From assembly GCA_011800805.1 (NCBI GenBank), contig MPNW01000840.1, positions 5,664 through 27,683 on the forward strand: DNA of 22,020 nucleotides, given 5' to 3'. The translations under genes and the position numbers were made by a program. The stretch is from Hirudo medicinalis. Taxonomy: Eukaryota; Annelida; Clitellata; Hirudinida; Hirudinidae. Below, piece by piece: positions 17,204 to 22,020 of the stretch (its first letter is position 1; the number at the start of each line of letters is the position of its first letter). The notes beneath the pieces are model-generated. The model was given only the letters and a program-made list of their open reading frames with translations. It was not told where the DNA came from and did not search any database.

Positions 17204-18090
17204 GGGGCCGTCCATAAATTATGTCAACAAAATTGGGGTAGGGTGTTTGAAAAACTTTGTCAAGTATTGACAAGGGGGAGGGGGTAGTTTGAGATTAATT
17301 TACGTCAATAGTGTTATTTTTTATAAACAAAAAAAAATCTAAATTTTAACATATGGATTTATAACTTTACTTTTCTTCAGTTCTTCAGTTCAGTTGCTTG
17401 AACGGATTTGCAAAACCTCTATGTTGTTTCACAAGCTGGGCCGCTGTGAGTTGGAAAGTGCCCAGTAATTTTAGGGGTCCGCCCGGGTTTTGAAATATTG
17501 AAATTTTAAAGTCAGGACCTTTTTTTGCTTTTCCATTACCAAATTGACATAACATATGGGACCTACCTAGGAGTCCGAAATTCGTCAGCGACCCTCTTCA
17601 TAAGTCATGTTAAAGAAACGTGTTCAACATTACCGGCTAACAAAATAACACCTGTTTATCAACAAAAAACCCTTCAGCCACTTCGAGTGGTGCCAAACGA
17701 CAGAAAGAGCTGATGGCAATTATTGCTGAATGGTTAGATGAAAATGATGTTGGTCTGTCTGGCTTATTAGTTCAACTAAATGATGATAATCTGATACTAT
17801 GCCTGTTGTTACACTGGAGGAACATTTGACTTTTCGGTGGGAAGATGTGGGTAGAACCTGACAGTGAAAAAATTAACAATAATATTCAGTTTAACAATTA
17901 TTTTATTTGTTGTCAAAGTAAAATAGTCGCAATTAAATACAAATTAAAATTGTAAAAAACATTTTTATGGGGAGTCAGTTTTTTGACACAATTTTGATGG
18001 GGTTCTTTAAAAGTTTTACATTTGTTGACAAGGGGGAAGGACGATATCAAAATTGCCTTACATTTGTTGACATTATTAATGGACGATCCC
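17204..18090. mobile_element. PIF/Harbinger-like DNA transposon, non-autonomous or degraded
   Basis: An 887-bp element bounded by 26-bp terminal inverted repeats, GGGGCCGTCCATAAATTATG at the left and GGGATCGTCCATTAATAATG (reverse sense) at the right, agreeing at 22 of 26 positions. TAA flanks both ends (17201-17203, 18091-18093), matching the TWA target site of PIF/Harbinger elements. The subterminal motif TGACAAGGGGGA occurs near both ends, and TGTCAACAAA-type motifs recur, as expected of transposase sites. Inside are short frames (17525-17713, and 17702 on with LMAIIAEWLDENDVGLSGLL) with no recognised domain. Superfamily is inferred from target site and terminus; a similar GGCCGTCCAT terminus occurs in other DNA transposons. 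Confidence 0.65.
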
Positions 18091-18093
18091 TAA

Positions 18094-18298
18094 CAAGTGT
18101 TACCTGTAAATAGCGGCATAGCCAAGATTTTCAAGTCGGTCGAGGTATGGGGTGGCGAAATTTTTTTTCTATGTGCGTAAAGATTAGTAAAGTGGTAGAT
18201 TAGCGGCAATTTACTTGAGCTATAGTATGATCAATAAATTATATATGAATTAAACAGATTTACAAAAATATTAAGGGGCGAACTGACAGGGTGGGGGG
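18094..18298. other. Spacer, no gene seen
   Basis: AT-rich spacer between the Harbinger-like element and a hAT-type terminus. It holds a G-rich patch (GGGTGGGGGGCAGGG) that runs into the terminus. Confidence 0.5.
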
Positions 18299-18392
18299 CA
18301 GGGCCGTATCTAAAAATTGCTTTTGGGGGTTCAAATATTTAATTTTTAATTGTTATTTTTACTTTATAAACTCAAGAATGTAATTTAAAAAT
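18299..18392 (+). mobile_element. hAT-type transposon terminus, cut by the Copia insertion
   Basis: CAGGGCCGTATCTAAAAATT followed by GCTTTTGGGGGTTCAAAT resembles the terminus at 11613-11637 (CAGGGGCGGATCTAGAA on the minus strand). Only about 90 bp are present before the Copia LTR begins, so the Copia element probably inserted into this hAT copy. Confidence 0.5.
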
Positions 18393-18524
18393 TGTTGAAA
18401 TCGCTGAGATTTATTAGCAAACAAGATTTATTGACACAAAATATCAGCTCGACAACACAACAACCAAACAGGAACAAGAACCAAAGAAATCGCATAATGT
18501 TCTAAGAATTTGTTGATTCCAACA
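18393..18524 (-). repeat. 3' LTR of the Copia element
   Basis: 132 bp. On the minus strand it begins TGTTGGAATCAACA and ends CTCAGCGATTTCAACA, that is TG...CA. It is closely similar to 21311-21438 (shared GAAATCGCTGAGATTTATTA, AAGAAATCGCATAA and other blocks). Confidence 0.85.
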
Positions 18525-18534
18525 TCCCCACTTT
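18525..18534 (-). other. Polypurine tract
   Basis: AAAGTGGGGA on the minus strand directly precedes the 3' LTR, the expected place and composition for the plus-strand primer. It also fixes the LTR boundary. Confidence 0.65.
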
Positions 18535-18542
18535 ATGCGATA

Positions 18543-18838
18543 TCAAGTTAAGCCCATCGATGACGCGCATTTGGCATTCGCATCCTTTGCTAAACTCTTC
18601 GTACGTCAGCAATCATCTCAACTGAGGGTAATCTTTCAACTTGGATATCACCTGAAGCAACAAGCTCTTTGATAAAGTGGTGCCGAATTCCTACGTTCTT
18701 TGTTTTTGGTCGAAAACTGGGATTCTTACTAAGATCAACAGCTCCTTTGTTGTCGCAGTAAATTTTTACCAAATCTGGAGCACTAGGCGTGAGTTCAAAT
18801 AGGAGTCCTTTCAACCAAATCGCTTCTGCCGCTGCCAT
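18543..18838 (-). pseudogene. Copia pol C-terminus: RNase H
   Basis: The frame starting within AAAEAIWLKGLLFEL continues with VKIYCDNKGAVDLSKNP and KTKNVGIRHHFIKELVASGD, hallmark end of Copia RNase H (catalytic Asp in YCDN, HHF block). It is cut at 18590 by a frame change but resumes as TKSLAKDANAKCASSMGLT with a stop at 18543. The sequence just upstream (18839-18900) is not RT, so the RT-RNase H junction is a deletion point. Confidence 0.85.
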
Positions 18839-18894
18839 ACTGACAGTTTCCCAAACTGCATTGGATTACCGAGTTCACACTGAGCTGCCTGATT

Positions 18895-20200
18895 CACAAC
18901 AAATTGCTTGTTGAAAATGCTGTTTGGTACACGGTTCCTTCTGGGTCTTTCTTCAGCATCTTGGCTCGATGATGTCCCCCTTCAACAGGAGTCTGCAAGA
19001 TCTCCCGTTGACCATCATTTATTTCTACAAGATTCTTCTTCATTACAACAGGAATGGTTGTCCTTTCTTGCAATTCATCATTCAAGTCAAACGGAGAGGC
19101 ATTGTCAGATGACATGAATTGTGTCTCAAAGANGTTGTCCTTTCTTGCAATTCATCATTCAAGTCAAACGGAGAGGCATTGTCAGATGACATGAATTGTG
19201 TCTCAAAGAAAACATCTCTGGCTATCTGCAACTTCTTTGTGACAGGATCAACTAATCTGTTTCCTTTCGTGCTGTCACTATAACCGACAAATATGCACTC
19301 TTTTGACTTTGAATCTAATTTCTTCCTGAATGCAGCAGGAATTCTCACCAGAGCCTTGCAACCAAAAATTCTAAGGTGTCTTAGATCTGGTTTTCTTTTT
19401 ATCCATGCTTCATAAGGAGTTACACTTTTCAATGCTTTAGTGGGAGACCTGTTTTTAAGATAAGCAGCTGTACCAATTGCCTCAGCCCAAAAATCTCCGC
19501 CGATACCTGAGTCCATAAGCATACTCCTCCTGCATTCTAGCAATGACCTGTTGAACCTTTCTGCCAGTCCATTTTGTTCTGGAGAATATGCAACAGTTTT
19601 CTCATGAATGATTCCATTATTTTTCAGAATCCTAGAAAGGTGGCTATTAACTATTTAAACTTTAAACTCTTTGAATTTTTCAACAACTTCTGTCTTTGAA
19701 TTCATAAAGTACACAAAACAATATCTAGTGAAATCATCAATAAAAGTTACAAAATAGTTAGCTCCACCAATCGAAGCTGTTGGCATGGGGCCACAAACGT
19801 CAGAATGTATCAACTCTAGATCTTTGGTGCGCCTTGCACCAGTTGACTTGAATGGCTTTCTACTATGTTTACCTTTCACACAGGCTTCACAAGGACTTGT
19901 CTTGTCTGTCCCTTGTCGGACTCCGATGGCCATGCCTTTGACCAACTGATCAAGCGAATACCTGTTCAAATGGCCCAATCTCCGATGCCATATATTGCCA
20001 TTTGGTGAGGTGTTCGTGAAGTAACTAGTTGTTTTTTCTACATCTAGAACATACAATCCATTTACCTGAGTGGCAGTTCCAAGGATTGACTTCGGGGGAA
20101 CTTTCATAACTTTATCAACAATTTTGCAGCCATGTTGATCAAAAATAACACTTCTCCGAAATTGTACAATTTAACTCATAGCCAAAAGATTTATCGACAA
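18895..20200 (-). pseudogene. Copia pol: protease end, integrase and its C-terminal region
   Basis: Begins with the end of protease (DAKDVLYVLDLSINLLAMS, then a stop). It runs through the integrase zinc finger (HRRLGHL...CEACVKGK) and the first catalytic Asp (LIHSDVCGP). FVTFIDDFTRYCFVYF follows, and YSPEQNGLAERFNRS carries the catalytic Glu. Between KEFKV (19655) and NGIIHEKTVAYSPEQ a stop occurs and about 20-30 residues carrying the second catalytic Asp region (usually SDNGGEF) are missing. The Copia-specific GKxPY-like end follows (LRIFGCKALVRIP, then SKECIFVGYS), then the tail to about 18895. A 77-bp duplication at 19056-19209 interrupts the tail. Confidence 0.88.
19056..19209. repeat. 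77-bp exact tandem duplication meeting at the only N
   Basis: 19056-19132 and 19133-19209 are the same 77 bases (starting at GTTGTCCTTTCTTGC). The single N of the window is base 19133, at the join, where the first copy has G. Such a join with an ambiguous base suggests an assembly artefact as much as a real duplication. Confidence 0.85.
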
Positions 20201-20247
20201 ATCTAGCACATACAAAACATCCTTGGCATCCATGGTATTCTTAGTCT

Positions 20248-21213
20248 TTAGCAAAATTGGGATTTTTCCAACACCGGCATTGTGCCATCTGCAATTTTTA
20301 CACAATTAGCATTATTGGGGACAAAATCATTCATAACATCCTTGCTCGAGCACAAGTGAGAAGTTGCTCCTGTGTCCAAATACCAGTCCTCAGAATTCAT
20401 AGAATTATTAGCAGAAAAAATAGCAAAATTTGATCTTGCAGTACGATTTTGTTTCTTTCCTTTTTTGAAATTCTTGACTTTTGGACAATCCTTTCTGATG
20501 TGATCATAATTCCCACAACTGAAGCATCGAGGACCATTCTTCACTGCTTTGCTGCTGAATGCACCCTCTGTTTCACTCCGTTTCGAAACCCCCAAATCCT
20601 TAATGCCATCCTGCATAAAATAGCTGCTTCACAAACTCCACAATGGTGTCTTGTTGGGAACCTTGATTCCCCAAAATCAAAGGTGTGAAGGTTTCTGGAA
20701 GACCGCCGAGGATTATAGCTCTAATGACGTTGTCACGAAATGGTTCTCCTAAGTTTTCCAATTGCTCACAAATTCATGCTGGGAAAGTTTTCAAACTTTT
20801 CACTGAATAAATTTGAATACATTTTTATCATTCGAACAATCGTGATGCTTTCGAATTCTCTTGGAAGAGAGTTCCATGCTCCCAATGCTGTTTAACATCT
20901 CTTAGTTATTTTGGCAACAGAAAGCTTTAAACTGAGATTAATCTTGGCAAGTGTTCTCTTGTCAAGATCCGATCTATTATCTGACCTTCTCTTGGTTCTA
21001 TGCAATGCCATAATCAATCAGAAAATTTTTCATCCAAAATTTCCACTCGTTGTAGTTGCTACCATCTAGATGTTTGGATTCCGGCAAACTTCCAGTAGCA
21101 TGTGAAACTGTTGATGAAACAAAACTCTGACCATGTAATGTAGCTGCTGTTGAAGCTGTAAAATCTGACGTTGCAACTCCTCTAACGAGTTCGCCATTTT
21201 TATTAGTCTTCAA
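20248..21213 (-). pseudogene. Copia gag with zinc knuckle and start of protease
   Basis: ATG at 21213 opens gag: SKHLDGSNYNEWKFWMKNFL matches the conserved LdGsNYxxWkfxMk block of Copia gag. A stop follows at about 20998. Downstream, in shifting frames, are KRTLAKINLSLK, GAWNSLPREFE and ENLGEPFRDNVIRAIILGGL, also standard Copia gag pieces. The last frame carries the zinc knuckle CFSCGNYDHIRKDC (CX2CX4HX4C). It is followed by the protease active site WYLDTGATSHLC and VKIADGT. The frame stops at 20248. Confidence 0.88.
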
Positions 21214-21296
21214 ACGACTCCGATAAAAATAGACGTCAATCGAATTTAAAATGTCACAAATCTACTACTTGCGCAAAATCGTCTGGTTTTAGGGTT

Positions 21297-21310
21297 CTGG
21301 GCCCATAACC
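21297..21310 (-). other. Primer-binding site matching the initiator tRNA-Met anticodon arm
   Basis: The plus-strand bases CTGGGCCCATAACC directly abut the 5' LTR and are identical to the anticodon-loop region of eukaryotic initiator tRNA-Met. On the element's strand this is GGTTATGGGCCCAG. Drosophila copia and several relatives prime reverse transcription with an internal fragment of initiator tRNA-Met, so the same half-tRNA priming is likely here. Confidence 0.8.
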
Positions 21311-21438
21311 TGTTGAAATCGCTGAGATTTATTAGCAAACAAGATTTTATTGACACGAAATGTCGACAACGCGACAACCAAAAAGGAACAAGAGCCAAAG
21401 AAATCGCATAACGTCCTAAGAATTAACAAATTCCAATA
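21311..21438 (-). repeat. 5' LTR of the Copia element
   Basis: 128 bp, collinear with the 3' LTR with several substitutions and a few small gaps (for example GACACGAAATGTCGACAACG against GACACAAAATATCAGCTCGA). Its outer end reads TATTGGAATT where the 3' LTR has TGTTGGAATC, so the terminal dinucleotide has mutated. Divergence between the two LTRs shows that the insertion is not recent. Confidence 0.85.
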
Positions 21439-21446
21439 GTTACAAT

Positions 21447-21605
21447 AGCAAGATTTTCGCCATAATTTCGCACCACTCCACCGACACTGCTAAAAAAGCA
21501 CCAACTTTTCGCCTTCTGATTAATGTTTCTTAATCCGCCTTGTAGCTCCGACGGGAATCCTCAGAGGAGTTTCCTCCGTCTTCAAACGTTTCGGCCCTAC
21601 GATTC
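21447..21605. repeat. 159-bp direct repeat, copy 1
   Basis: Starts AGCAAGATTTTCGCCATAAT and contains CACTCCACCGACACTGCT, AATCCGCCTTGTAGCTCCGA and TTCAAACGTTTCGGCC. The same 159-bp length recurs at 21814-21972 with scattered substitutions. Copy 1 starts 8 bp outside the Copia 5' LTR. On the minus strand it holds a perfect GGAG-GAAA-CTCC hairpin. Confidence 0.8.
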
Positions 21606-21813
21606 GACAGCAACCGGTCCTCTGATGTATAACTTAATACCATCATAATTAAAAAACATTACGATAGCATGTTTAGAAATTATCTCAAATTTCTGTGCAA
21701 CTATTTGAAATTGCGTGGCCTGGTACACTAGTATAAAATAAATTACACAATTACCTTCAGGAATTATTGAACATTAATGTGGTTAGTGTTGACTTTGAAT
21801 AGTTTGTAAGGTT
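21606..21813. other. Spacer between the 159-bp repeats
   Basis: 208 bp of AT-rich sequence with no recognised feature. If the repeats are LTRs or terminal repeats of one small element, this is its body. Confidence 0.5.
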
Positions 21814-21972
21814 AGCAAGATTTTCGCCATAATTTCGCACCACTCCATCGACACTGCTAAAAAAAACACCAACTTCTCGCCTTCTAATTAACGTTCTTAA
21901 TCCGCCTTGGAGCTCCGACAGGAATACTCAGAGGAGTTTCCCCGGTCTTCAAACGTTTCGGCCATATGATTC
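21814..21972. repeat. 159-bp direct repeat, copy 2
   Basis: Partner of 21447-21605, offset by 367 bp. Differences include CATCGACAC for CACCGACAC and TTGGAGCTCCGACAGGAAT for TTGTAGCTCCGACGGGAAT. Beyond the shared block, a GGACAT/ATGTCC palindrome-like segment lies at about 21995-22007 before the window ends. Confidence 0.8.
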
Positions 21973-22020
21973 TCCTTACTTTTTCGGGGATCGGGACATG
22001 ATGTCCTTATCAGTTTTTAC

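Larger units (their letters stand above)
18393..21438 (-). mobile_element. Ty1/Copia LTR retrotransposon, internally deleted
   Basis: A 3.05-kb element on the minus strand with both LTRs (21311-21438 upstream, 18393-18524 downstream). It also has a primer-binding site, a polypurine tract, and gag, protease, integrase and the end of RNase H in the Copia order (integrase before RT). Essentially all of the reverse transcriptase is missing, which explains the short length against the usual 4.5-5 kb. Every domain has frame changes or stops. Flanking 5-bp duplications were looked for (AAAAT and GTTAC) and do not match. Confidence 0.9.

Noticed and set aside
21960..22018. Minus-strand CTGATAAGGACATCATGTCC resembling a hammerhead core with a good stem II
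   Set aside because: G8 of the CUGAUGA box is A, and the box after stem II reads CGATCC instead of CGAAAC. Too many invariant bases are wrong, and the window ends there.
1..22020. CRISPR array, operons, bacterial-type promoters or prophage
   Set aside because: No regularly spaced repeats and no bacterial gene organisation; spliced gene structure and animal retroelements show eukaryotic DNA.

Overview
The window is animal (metazoan) nuclear DNA. It is AT-rich and low in coding density. It holds one intact-looking host gene, and the rest is dominated by broken transposable elements of many classes. The host gene has metazoan signals (TATA-like box, initiator, GT-AG introns, AATAAA) and encodes a secreted TGF-beta superfamily ligand, which is exclusive to animals. 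I cannot assign a phylum from the sequence alone; the introns proposed for this gene are very short (60 and 74 nt).

Layout. 1-1805: no gene, AT-rich. 1806-3700: TGF-beta/activin/myostatin-like gene on the + strand. It has a TATA/initiator core, a short untranslated first exon, a 60-nt 5'UTR intron, ATG at 1941, a 74-nt phase-1 coding intron, a furin-type site after residue 356, an 8-cysteine mature domain and a poly(A) signal at 3695. The two longest open frames of this gene lie in different phases; the short intron joins them in frame. The mature domain lacks the cysteine that normally links the two chains of the dimer.

4200-6906: CR1/L2-type non-LTR retrotransposon, + strand, with APE endonuclease, reverse transcriptase and conserved C-terminus, much frameshifted and internally deleted, with an (ATGTA)-type 3' tail. 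7136-8782: three copies of a tRNA-derived SINE-like repeat. A hAT-type terminal sequence is inserted in one copy, and a Tc1-like relic lies between copies (7870-8390, minus). A sister copy of that relic lies at 11650-12178. 9551-10646: tRNA-like sequence followed by the 5' part of a Ty3/gypsy element on the minus strand (gag remnant, primer-binding site, LTR). 10742-10865: fragment of a YADD reverse transcriptase. 11040-11637: C-terminal end of a hAT (Tip100-like) transposase plus its terminal repeat. 13170-13790: another Tc1/mariner transposase relic. 13800-16105: 2.3 kb in which I see nothing.

16109-17093: element with ~190-bp terminal inverted repeats; the right arm carries a hammerhead-ribozyme-like core and the left arm a broken version. 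This is the most unusual object in the window. 17204-18090: PIF/Harbinger-like element with a 26-bp TIR and TAA target duplication. 18393-21438: deleted Copia retrotransposon on the minus strand with both LTRs and a primer-binding site matching the initiator tRNA-Met anticodon arm. It contains a 77-bp tandem duplication around the single N of the window. 21447-21605 and 21814-21972: a pair of 159-bp direct repeats.

The TGF-beta gene is the only functional unit supported; the elements are independent insertions, several nested in one another, and nearly all are inactivated.
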